Shown piece after piece: positions 16,623-25,086 of a stretch of 45,109 nt of DNA. Each line of letters starts with the position of its first letter. Positions within the stretch are counted from its first letter, which is position 1. The notes beneath the pieces are model-generated. The model did no database searches. It had not been told where the DNA came from and saw only the letters and a list, made by a program, of their open reading frames with translations. The position numbers and the translations under genes were made by a program. The DNA is from Bacteroides sp. UBA1317 (GTDB taxonomy: Bacteria > Bacteroidota > Bacteroidia > Bacteroidales > Bacteroidaceae), in contig DBTL01000172.1 in assembly GCA_002307035.1 (NCBI GenBank), positions 7,066-52,174 on the forward strand, given 5' to 3'.

Positions 16623-19600
16623 ATGGAAAAAAGTAAGCTCATCTTTGTTGACAAATTACGGCTTTTGAAAGTCGTTGTCTTATTTATTTTGATTTTCTCT
16701 TCTTTGGCAATTAATATTTGTGCCGCTGATAAAGAAAATACTTCTATGGCTAACCTTACAACATCTGTAAATGGACAACAACAAGGTAAACATCTTATAA
16801 ATGGTGTAGTTAAGGATTCCAAAGGGGAAGGATTGATAGGAGCGTCGATTTTAGTAATCGGTACTTCTAATGGTACAGCTACTGATATAGAGGGAAAATT
16901 TTCCTTATCTGTATCGCCTTCAGATATTATTGAGGTATCTTCTATTGGCTACATTTCTCAAAAGATTAAGGTAGGTGATAACAAAACTTTTAACCTTATA
17001 TTAAACGAGGACAATCGCTTACTCAATGAAGTGGTAGTGGTTGGATATGGTAAAATGAAAAAGGGAGATTTGTCTGCAGCTGTTTCTACTGTAGGCAATA
17101 TGGATAAATTGCAAGATCGTCCGGTAAGTAATGTTGCTCAGATATTGCAAGGACAAATTCCTGGTGTTTCTGTAGTTTCTAATGGTGGTCATCTAGATTC
17201 AGAGCCTACTGTTACAATTCGTGGTATGGGATCGCCTAATGGAGAATCAGCTCTTTATGTGGTTGATGGGGTACCGGATGCACCTTTCAATTTGAGCGAT
17301 GTAGTATCTATCACTGTTTTAAAAGATGCTGCTTCAGCAGCTATTTATGGCGCTTATGCCGGATCAGCGGGTGTTATTTTAGTGACAACCAAACAAGCTG
17401 TTTCTGGTAGGACTTCTGTAGAATACAGCGGAGTATTTGGCGTTTCACAGGCAATGAACCTTCCTCAGTCTCTTACTTGGGAAGAGGAATACGATGTTCG
17501 TAAAGCTGCTTATGAAGACGCCGGGGAATCTATCCCAGTTGGATGGGATCGCATAAGTGCAGACCCAGTGTATGGTAAAACAAATACTGACTGGATTGAT
17601 GAAATTTTTCGTAGTGCAACTTTTCAACGTCATAATGTAGCTGTTTCAGGTGGAAACGACGAATTTACGAATCGTCTATCTTTAGAATATAATAATACGG
17701 AAGGCACACTGATCAATACGTATAGTAAGAAAATTATTGGTCGTTTGAATTCAATGTGGAAACTGAGTAAATATGTACGAATCCGTGAGGATGCGAGTTG
17801 GAGAGATACACAAGTACGAGATGTGAATACATCAAGTGCTGAGTCGGGGGCTATTCTTTCTGCTCTGATGATGCCTAGAAATGTATTTGTCTATAACGAT
17901 GATGGCTCCTATAGCGGTACGGTTCCTACCTCAGCTGACTATATTACAGAATATGGTGAAACGTATTCTGATATTCATGGGGATGTTATAAATCCGGTTC
18001 GTATATTGAAGGCGGCTTATAACAATAATCATTTGTCTACTTTGACTTCGTCTACTTTTCTTGATATAATGGAGCCGATAAAAGGATTGAATTTCACTTC
18101 ACGCTTCACCTATAAGCAAAGTAATTATTTTCAGAGATATTACAATACGCGCCGTTTGGAAGCTGGTAAACCGAATGATAACAATAGCTTGTCATATACG
18201 AGTTACCGCGAACCTCAGTGGGATTGGGAAAACACACTATCTTACAACCGTGTTTTTGGTGTCCATAATTTGGGCTTAATGGCTTCTAGTACGGCCAACG
18301 AATATGAGTATCGTGATTTTTCTGTAACGGGCAATGATTTCTCTAATGAAACAGAATCAATGATGTATTTTGCTCAGGCAGGTTATTTTGATAATGCTAC
18401 GGATACTTATAATAAGGATAGGAACTTCTCTATGGTGGGACGTGCATCTTATAGTTTTGCTGATCGTTACTTCCTGACTAGCTCAATACGTCGAGATTAT
18501 GCAGGGCGTTTGCCCGAAGGCAAAAAATACGGAGATTTTCCGTCTGTTACGGCTGCATGGAAAATAACTTCCGAACCTTGGATGCCTAAGTCAAATGTGT
18601 TAAACCTATTGAAAGTGCGTGCCAGTTGGGGTAAGATTGGTAATCTGGGATCAATTAGTTATGGCTATGGAAATCCTACTTTATCGAGTCGTATTATTGG
18701 CGGTGGAGATGTTGGAGGTCAAGTAGGATCATCTACTCTTGTTGCTAATGGAATATATCTTTCTACAGGATATAATGATAAGTTAACATGGGAAACATCA
18801 GAGCAAATAGACTTTGGTTTGGATGCCTTGCTTTTCAACAGTCGTTTGAATCTCACTCTTGACTATTTTAATAAAAACACAAATGGTCTTATTAAAGAAC
18901 AAGATACAGATTGGCCCACCACTATCGGTATATCTGCCATGTTAGTCAATGATGGTACAGTTAACAATCGTGGTATTGAGGTCTCTGCTATATGGAGTGA
19001 TAAAATTAATGAAAATTTCAGTTATTATGTGGGAGGTAACTTAGCAACATTGCGAAATCGTGTTACTAATATTGGTGCTGCAGATGCTGAAGGTAATAAA
19101 CCAGTTTGGACTTCTGGTGGTACGTTCAAAGAGCTAAATCCTTTTAGAACGGAAAATGGTACTCCTTTATATTCGTTCTACTTAATCAAGAGTGCTGGTG
19201 TATTTAAAACTGATGCGGAAGCGCAAGCTTATGTTAACAGTTCGGGCGCTATGATACAGCCAGATGCACAAGCTGGTGACTTAAAGTTTATTGATAAAGA
19301 TGGTGATGGTTCTATTGATAGTGGAGATAAAGATTTTATGGGTAATGCAATGCCTAAAGTGAGTTTTGCTTTTAGCAGTGGATTTACGTGGAAAAACCTC
19401 TCTTTTGATTTAATGTTGCAGGGCGTTACAGGAGTTAAGTTGTTTAATGCTTATAAATATACGACCCTAAATGAATCCTTGGGGGCTTTTAATCGTTCAA
19501 GAGACATCTTAAAAGCACTGAATGGTCCTAATAATGATGTACCGCGTATTACGATGAGTGATCCGAATGGTAATTTTACTACTGCGTCCGATTATTATTT

Positions 19601-19844
19601 GGAGAATGGTAATTATCTTCGGGTTAAAAATGTTTCATTAAGCTACTCATTTACTGATCTACTTCAGAAGATCCATTACTTCAATGACCGCAAAGGCAGT
19701 TGTAACCTCACATTGAGCTGTGATAATCTCTTTACTATTACCGATTATTCAGGTATTGATCCTGAAGTTGGTGGTACCGGATTGGATGCTGGGCAATATC
19801 CTATATCAAGAACCTTTTCTCTGGCTCTTAAACTTAAATTTTAA
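16623..19844 (+). CDS. SusC/RagA TonB-dependent outer-membrane receptor (third)
   Basis: This TonB-dependent importer of 1073 residues is paralogous to the SusC at 8725. Its N-terminus is longer than usual: a basic stretch precedes the hydrophobic core VVVLFILIFSSLAINICAAD, and a 30-residue linker leads to the carboxypeptidase-regulatory-like domain (LINGVVKDSKGEGLIGASIL). The plug contains NEVVVVGYGKMKKGDLSAAV, VVDGVPDAPFNLSDVVSITV and LKDAASAAIYGAYAGSAGV. The barrel shares EGTLINTY, DIHGDVINPVR, RRDYAGRLP and KDGDGSIDSGDKDFMG-like acidic loops with its paralogue. No STN domain is present. A 1-kb region with decayed genes lies upstream, and its SusD begins 14 bp downstream. Substrate unknown, but the downstream genes point to a mannose-containing glycan. 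Confidence 0.95.
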   Translation: MEKSKLIFVDKLRLLKVVVLFILIFSSLAINICAADKENTSMANLTTSVNGQQQGKHLINGVVKDSKGEGLIGASILVIGTSNGTATDIEGKFSLSVSPSDIIEVSSIGYISQKIKVGDNKTFNLILNEDNRLLNEVVVVGYGKMKKGDLSAAVSTVGNMDKLQDRPVSNVAQILQGQIPGVSVVSNGGHLDSEPTVTIRGMGSPNGESALYVVDGVPDAPFNLSDVVSITVLKDAASAAIYGAYAGSAGVILVTTKQAVSGRTSVEYSGVFGVSQAMNLPQSLTWEEEYDVRKAAYEDAGESIPVGWDRISADPVYGKTNTDWIDEIFRSATFQRHNVAVSGGNDEFTNRLSLEYNNTEGTLINTYSKKIIGRLNSMWKLSKYVRIREDASWRDTQVRDVNTSSAESGAILSALMMPRNVFVYNDDGSYSGTVPTSADYITEYGETYSDIHGDVINPVRILKAAYNNNHLSTLTSSTFLDIMEPIKGLNFTSRFTYKQSNYFQRYYNTRRLEAGKPNDNNSLSYTSYREPQWDWENTLSYNRVFGVHNLGLMASSTANEYEYRDFSVTGNDFSNETESMMYFAQAGYFDNATDTYNKDRNFSMVGRASYSFADRYFLTSSIRRDYAGRLPEGKKYGDFPSVTAAWKITSEPWMPKSNVLNLLKVRASWGKIGNLGSISYGYGNPTLSSRIIGGGDVGGQVGSSTLVANGIYLSTGYNDKLTWETSEQIDFGLDALLFNSRLNLTLDYFNKNTNGLIKEQDTDWPTTIGISAMLVNDGTVNNRGIEVSAIWSDKINENFSYYVGGNLATLRNRVTNIGAADAEGNKPVWTSGGTFKELNPFRTENGTPLYSFYLIKSAGVFKTDAEAQAYVNSSGAMIQPDAQAGDLKFIDKDGDGSIDSGDKDFMGNAMPKVSFAFSSGFTWKNLSFDLMLQGVTGVKLFNAYKYTTLNESLGAFNRSRDILKALNGPNNDVPRITMSDPNGNFTTASDYYLENGNYLRVKNVSLSYSFTDLLQKIHYFNDRKGSCNLTLSCDNLFTITDYSGIDPEVGGTGLDAGQYPISRTFSLALKLKF

Positions 19845-19858
19845 TCTCTTAATATTAG

Positions 19859-21583
19859 ATGGTTATGAAACGTAATATCTTATTATTTTTTGCAATTATT
19901 ATCGGAATGCTAAGCCTGCTTTCCTCTTGTACCGGCAGTTGGCTGGATACGACAAAAGAGGGTACTCCAGCTGAATCTAATTTTTGGTCATCAGATGATG
20001 ACTTTGAGACTGCTGCAACGAGTCTATATTATTGTTTGTCGTTAGAAGAGACTTGGGGACGTAATTTGTTTTGGGAACAAGGTGCATCTGACGATATCTT
20101 TTTTTCACGTACCAGAGGTTCTGCTCAGATGAATTTGGCCAACTTATCAATGGATGGTAGTACTGAAAGCAGTATAAAAAGTATCTATAATGAGATGTAT
20201 ACAACTATGGCTGTGGCAAATAACATCATTTATCATGCATTGCTTATTGATGAAAATAGTCGTTCTACCATTGTTAATCGTACTTTGGGAGAGGCTTATT
20301 TTATGCGTGCGTTTTCTCACTTCATGATTGCCTATCGCTATGGTCGTTTAGATAATGGTGTACCTTTTGAACGATATGAAGACTTTACAGATTATGCTAC
20401 TCAACTTAATCAGATCCCTCCACAGCAAAATTCGGTTACGGATAATTATGCATATATCATTGAAGATTTGCAATCAGCGGCTAATTTGCTTTCTTGGTTT
20501 TCAGCATATAGCTCGGATGATTATGGACGCCCTTCAAAAGATGCTGCTTATGGATACATGGTAAAAGTCTATGCTTACTGGGCACAACATGATGCCAGCA
20601 AATGGGCTTTAATTCCAGATATTGTAGACAAAGTGGAAACCGATGGTGCTCGCGGTTTACTAGACAATTTTGCTAATGTTTTCAAAATAGAGAATGAATG
20701 GAGTCAGGAATATATCTGGTCTGTTAACTCTAGTGCCAGCAACTATGCCGGAAGCATTTTCCCTGGTATTGTTCTTGATAATAAAGGTTGGGGGGCCTAT
20801 AATGGCTGGGGTAACTTTAAGCCTACTCTTGAATTATGGGCTGAATACAATGATGAGGATGATCGACGATCGGCTACAATTATGGAATACGGGGATGAGT
20901 TTACCTATTTTGGAGCCACTAAGAAATTCTATTCTACTGCTGATAATGAATGTGGCTTTCATTTCAAGAAATACATGGAACCTTATTCTTATGGCAATTT
21001 GAATTCAAGTGGTGTAGGAGAGAACAATTCCTACATTTCAACGAATGGAGATCGTCCTACAACTGATTTAAATGTCCCTTTGATGCGCTTTTCTGAATTA
21101 TTGCTTTTCAAAGCGGAAGCTTTAATTATGCAAGGTCAGAATGCTTTAGCAGCTACTCCTCTTAACCGCATAGCCAGTCGTGCAAATGAGAATGTGGTCT
21201 ATACATCTCCAACTATGATGGATTTGATGCACGAGCGTCGTTGTGAATTGGCTTGTGAGTTTACAGATCGCTTGATGGACCTGAAGCGCTGGGCTGCAGG
21301 AGGAAGTAATGATTGGAATCTAGACGCTCTGGCTAAGATTCAGACAGCAAAACACGGAATTAAGCATGTTGATCGTTCTAACTCTGAATCTGCAATAGAC
21401 ACTACCAATGGAGTAGCTATGAGCATTAATGGGAAATCTTATGTAGGAGTATTTCAGTTAGCTAATATGTCGGCTAAGTCTTATGTTCCCGGTGGAACTT
21501 ATAGCGTTTTGCCTTATGAGATTAATCAGGTCATTAAATCTAATGGTGCTTTAACGCAAAATAGCGGTTATGCTTCTAACTAA
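19859..21583 (+). CDS. SusD/RagB-like outer-membrane lipoprotein (third)
   Basis: This is the SusD partner of the SusC at 16623, with 574 residues. The lipoprotein signal ends in GMLSLLSSC (Cys24 from this start, Cys22 if translation begins at the ATG at 19865). The family helices are present: GRNLFWEQGASDDIFFSRTR, TLGEAYFMRAFSHFMIAYRY, GWGAYNGWGNFKPT and LMHERRCELACEFTDRLMDL. GWG(A/Y)YNGWG and RNLFWEQGA are shared with the SusD at 11900, marking both pairs as duplicates. The stop is followed within 20 bp by a 20-bp perfect stem-loop separating it from the GH92 gene. Confidence 0.94.
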   Translation: MVMKRNILLFFAIIIGMLSLLSSCTGSWLDTTKEGTPAESNFWSSDDDFETAATSLYYCLSLEETWGRNLFWEQGASDDIFFSRTRGSAQMNLANLSMDGSTESSIKSIYNEMYTTMAVANNIIYHALLIDENSRSTIVNRTLGEAYFMRAFSHFMIAYRYGRLDNGVPFERYEDFTDYATQLNQIPPQQNSVTDNYAYIIEDLQSAANLLSWFSAYSSDDYGRPSKDAAYGYMVKVYAYWAQHDASKWALIPDIVDKVETDGARGLLDNFANVFKIENEWSQEYIWSVNSSASNYAGSIFPGIVLDNKGWGAYNGWGNFKPTLELWAEYNDEDDRRSATIMEYGDEFTYFGATKKFYSTADNECGFHFKKYMEPYSYGNLNSSGVGENNSYISTNGDRPTTDLNVPLMRFSELLLFKAEALIMQGQNALAATPLNRIASRANENVVYTSPTMMDLMHERRCELACEFTDRLMDLKRWAAGGSNDWNLDALAKIQTAKHGIKHVDRSNSESAIDTTNGVAMSINGKSYVGVFQLANMSAKSYVPGGTYSVLPYEINQVIKSNGALTQNSGYASN

Positions 21584-21601
21584 ATTTCATTAATGGATTT
21601 A

Positions 21602-21648
21602 ATTTCCGTGTTATGATACCCATAAAAAGGGTATCATAACACGGAAAT
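21602..21648 (+). terminator. Perfect 20-bp intercistronic stem-loop between susD3 and GH92
   Basis: Positions 21602-21621 (ending TTATGATACCC) pair perfectly with 21629-21648 (starting GGGTATCATAA) around a 7-base A-rich loop. There is no strong T run after it on the plus strand, but the stem itself begins and ends with A/T. It is a likely attenuator or mRNA 3'-end protector between the transporter genes and the enzyme genes. Confidence 0.7.
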
Positions 21649-21717
21649 ATTTGTATATTCGTATTCTTGGTGAAATAAAATATATATTGTGATACTATCG
21701 ATTAATATTGTAACGTG

Positions 21718-23928
21718 ATGAAGTTTAGTTGGATAATATATGGAGGGATGATTGTTTTGTCATCATGTTCTGCAAAAGTGCGAAATGCTTATGAGTATGT
21801 CGATCCTTTTATCGGTACAGATGCTCATGGACATACTTTTCCCGGTGCAACAGTGCCTTTCGGCGCTGTTCAGTTAAGCCCAGACACCAGAACAATGGGA
21901 TGGGATGCTAGTTCTGGCTATCACTATAGTGATTCTACAATTATCGGTTTTTCGCATACTCATTTAAGTGGAACGGGATGTTCGGACTTGGCCGATATCT
22001 TATTTCGTCCTGTTTCGGGTGATAATATATGGAAACCTCTTGCTTTTTCGCACAAAGATGAAGAGGCCGCTCCGGGATATTATTGTGTTTTCTTTAAAGA
22101 AGAAGGCCTTTTGTCGGAGTTAACGGCAACGACTCATTGTGGTATTCATCGTTATACTTATAAAGAGGGTGCTCCTCAAAAAATGGTCATTGATTTAAAG
22201 CATTCTTTGGATAAAGAAGGAATACAACGTGCTGAAATTTCACAAACAGGAGCGAATGAAATTAGAGGAATGCGTTGTTCTGATGGATGGGTTAAGAGAC
22301 AGGATATCTATTTTGTGGTTCAATTTTCTAAAGATATAAATCGTGCTGTTTTTTATAGAGATAGCATCCCTGTGGCTCTTCAAAACAAGGAAATGCTGAA
22401 AGGGCAGGATCTCAAAGTTTTATTGGGTTTTGATGAAAAAGACACTTCTCCTTTGGTTTGTAAAGTTGGTATCTCTTCTGTTAGTTGTGATAATGCTTTG
22501 GGCAATTTAAAATCAGAAGCAGGAAAATTGTCTTTTGACGCTATTCGAGGAGGTAGTGAACAGGTTTGGAAGGATAAGTTAGCCTGTATTCAAGTCTCTG
22601 GGCAAAGTAAGGAAAATATAGAGAAGTTTTATACCGCTTTATATCACACACTTATTGTACCAAACGAAACCAATGATGTAAATGGTCAATATGCCAAAAG
22701 AGATAATACAAAGGGACAACTGTCGGCTGGTCAAAAAGCTTATTCAACTCTTTCTCTTTGGGATACTTTTAGAACATGGAATCCTCTCATGACCTTAATA
22801 GATACAACTGTCGTTTCTAACATGATACAATCGATGTTTCGAACGTATGATGAGACAGGAGAACTACCTGTTTGGCCACTATGCAATGGAGAGACTTACT
22901 GTATGATTGGTTATCATTCTGTCTCAGTCATTGCGGATGCTTATTCGAAAGGTATTCGTGGTTTTGATGTAGAAAAAGCTTTGAAGGCAATGAAAGAGTC
23001 TGCTGCAAAAGACAGAAAAGGAACGAGCTATTTTAATAAACTGGGTTTCATTCCTTCCGATAAGAGTGACGAATCGGTTTCTTGTTTATTGGAATATTGT
23101 TATGATGATTGGTGCATAGCTCAATATGCTAAAGCAATCGGACATAATGATGATTATACAATCTATATGGAACGTTCTCTGAATTATAAAAATATCTTCG
23201 ACAAAAACACACGTTTTTTTAGGCCGAAGTTGCTTAGTGGTGAATGGAAATCGCCTTTTGATGCTTATAAGATCAATTCGGCGTATACAGAGGCCACTCC
23301 TTGGCAATACCGATTTTTTGTTCCTCATGATGTTAATGGATTAATACGTTTGCTAGGTGGACCTTCTTTTTTTGAAGCTACACTTGACAGTATTTTCATC
23401 GTTCCGCCTACAATTGATCCTGAAATTCCTGATATTTCAGGATCAATAGGGCAGTATGTGCATGGAAATGAACCGAGTCATGGCATTGCTTATCTTTATA
23501 GTTACATCGGGCAATCTTGGAAAACTCAGAAGTGGACTCGTCAGTTGTTAGATGAGATGTATCAGGCAAAGCCGGATGGTATTTGTGGTAATGAAGACTG
23601 CGGACAAATGTCTGCGTGGTTTATCATGAGTAGTTTAGGACTTTATCCGGAATGTCCCGGAAGTAATGAGTTTGTTTTAACTTCTCCTTTGTTTGAGAAA
23701 GCTGTTATTCAGCTTGCCAATGGCAATAATTTAACTATTACAGCTAATAATCCGGAAAAAAACGTCTATATCAATGAGGTGTATCTCAATGGGAAGAAGT
23801 TAGATACAACGTTTGTTAGTTATGAACAAATTATTCAAGGAGGAACATTAAAATTCGTACTAAGTGCTCAACCCAATAAGAAAAGAGATGCGACTTTGAA
23901 AGCACCTTACTCATATTCGTTTAATTAA
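21718..23928 (+). CDS. GH92 alpha-mannosidase, lipoprotein
   Basis: This is an exo-acting, calcium-dependent alpha-mannosidase of glycoside hydrolase family 92, 736 residues from the ATG at 21718 (a GTG sits one codon earlier). The signal ends in MIVLSSC (Cys17), so it is probably lipid-anchored. The N-terminal beta domain begins with YVDPFIGTDAHGHTFPGATV and contains WDASSGYHYSDSTIIGFSHT. The helical barrel carries DTFRTWNPLMTLID, YTEATPWQYRFFVPHD (Glu525 the likely general acid), YVHGNEPSHGIAYLY (His582-Gly583) and GNEDCGQMSAW (residues 624-633), the acidic/Ca-binding strip of the family. GH92 enzymes act on alpha-1,2, 1,3, 1,4 or 1,6 mannosides or on mannose-phosphate diesters. Linkage is not certain; Gly583 argues against assuming alpha-1,2. 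It is followed 14 bp later by an alkaline phosphatase. Confidence 0.95.
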   Translation: MKFSWIIYGGMIVLSSCSAKVRNAYEYVDPFIGTDAHGHTFPGATVPFGAVQLSPDTRTMGWDASSGYHYSDSTIIGFSHTHLSGTGCSDLADILFRPVSGDNIWKPLAFSHKDEEAAPGYYCVFFKEEGLLSELTATTHCGIHRYTYKEGAPQKMVIDLKHSLDKEGIQRAEISQTGANEIRGMRCSDGWVKRQDIYFVVQFSKDINRAVFYRDSIPVALQNKEMLKGQDLKVLLGFDEKDTSPLVCKVGISSVSCDNALGNLKSEAGKLSFDAIRGGSEQVWKDKLACIQVSGQSKENIEKFYTALYHTLIVPNETNDVNGQYAKRDNTKGQLSAGQKAYSTLSLWDTFRTWNPLMTLIDTTVVSNMIQSMFRTYDETGELPVWPLCNGETYCMIGYHSVSVIADAYSKGIRGFDVEKALKAMKESAAKDRKGTSYFNKLGFIPSDKSDESVSCLLEYCYDDWCIAQYAKAIGHNDDYTIYMERSLNYKNIFDKNTRFFRPKLLSGEWKSPFDAYKINSAYTEATPWQYRFFVPHDVNGLIRLLGGPSFFEATLDSIFIVPPTIDPEIPDISGSIGQYVHGNEPSHGIAYLYSYIGQSWKTQKWTRQLLDEMYQAKPDGICGNEDCGQMSAWFIMSSLGLYPECPGSNEFVLTSPLFEKAVIQLANGNNLTITANNPEKNVYINEVYLNGKKLDTTFVSYEQIIQGGTLKFVLSAQPNKKRDATLKAPYSYSFN

Positions 23929-23942
23929 AAATAAGTAGATCA

Positions 23943-25076
23943 ATGAAAAAAGAATACCTAATAATAACTTTCTTACTAATACTAGGCATTTTACCTGCTC
24001 TCTCACAGAATTCAGGATGTCCTTCTCAGACTTATATTCTTGATCATCCGTATCAAGTGGAAAAGATTACTCCCCCAAAGGGACATAAGATAAAAAATGT
24101 AATTCTGATGATTGGTGACGGAATGAGCTTAATGCATGTTTATTCTGCCTGGACAGCTAATCGCGGGAAGCTTTGGTTAGACAATTCACAATATATCGGC
24201 TTATCTAAAACTTATTGTTCTAATAGATTGATCACAGACTCAGGAGCCGGGGGTACAGCATTGGCAACTGGCTATAAAACAAACTACCATTCTGTGGGAG
24301 TGGATACGAATGGAAAGCCTTTGAAATCATTGTGTACTTTAGCTAAAGAGAAAGGAAAATCTTCGGGGATTGCTGTAACATGCCGTTTATGGGATGCTAC
24401 GCCGGCTGATTTTTGTTGCCATAATGTAGATCGGGATCAGGAAATGGCTATTGTGACAGACTATGTTGATTGCGGCATTGACTACGTTTTTGGGGGAGGG
24501 GCTGCTTACTTCGAAAACCGTCCCGATGGGCGTGATCTTTTTAAAGAACTTCAGAATAAAAGTTATCAGACACCTCGTAATTGGGAAGATGTAGAAAACG
24601 TAAAAAATGGAAAAGTATTTGCAATTCCTTATGAAAAAGACACTCCCATTCCGGCTGAAAGAGGTGATTTATTGGCTCGTGCTTCTTTAAAGGGGCTTGA
24701 TTTGCTCAATCAGAATAAAAAAGGTTTTTTCATGATGATTGAGGGTTCACAACTTGATGACTATGGGCATAGCAATGATTTGGATATGCTGATGCAGGAG
24801 ACGATGGATTTTGATCGTACTATCGGTGAAGTGCTGAAATGGGCAGCCAAAGATGGAGAGACTTTAGTCGTGATAACTGCTGATCATGAAACTGGTGGTC
24901 TGACATTGGTGGATGGTGACTTGAATGAAGGAAAAATCGTCTGTAAGTTTTCTACTAATGAACATTCCGGAGTGATGGTACCTGTTTATTCTTTTGGCCC
25001 CGGTTCGGAAAATTTCTCTGGTATTTATGAAAATACAGATATCTTTTGGAAGATTAAAAAGTTGTTGAAACTTTAA
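23943..25076 (+). CDS. Alkaline phosphatase
   Basis: This is a secreted phosphomonoesterase of the PhoA-type alkaline phosphatase superfamily, 377 residues including the signal peptide (YLIITFLLILGILPALSQ). Metal-binding and catalytic motifs run in order: NVILMIGDGMSLMHVY, nucleophile Ser100 in ITDSGAGGTALATG, EGSQLDDYGHSND, ITADHETGGLTLVDGD and the late His in TNEHSGVMVP. It is shorter than E. coli PhoA but resembles the compact Bacteroidota enzymes and the C-terminal domain of the fusion at 13664 (both have ADHETGGLTL.DGD). It lies between the GH92 and GH63-like genes with 10-14 bp gaps, so one transcript is likely. This suggests it dephosphorylates a glycan or sugar product made by those enzymes rather than serving general phosphate scavenging. 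Confidence 0.92.
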   Translation: MKKEYLIITFLLILGILPALSQNSGCPSQTYILDHPYQVEKITPPKGHKIKNVILMIGDGMSLMHVYSAWTANRGKLWLDNSQYIGLSKTYCSNRLITDSGAGGTALATGYKTNYHSVGVDTNGKPLKSLCTLAKEKGKSSGIAVTCRLWDATPADFCCHNVDRDQEMAIVTDYVDCGIDYVFGGGAAYFENRPDGRDLFKELQNKSYQTPRNWEDVENVKNGKVFAIPYEKDTPIPAERGDLLARASLKGLDLLNQNKKGFFMMIEGSQLDDYGHSNDLDMLMQETMDFDRTIGEVLKWAAKDGETLVVITADHETGGLTLVDGDLNEGKIVCKFSTNEHSGVMVPVYSFGPGSENFSGIYENTDIFWKIKKLLKL

Positions 25077-25086
25077 AAATATAGCT

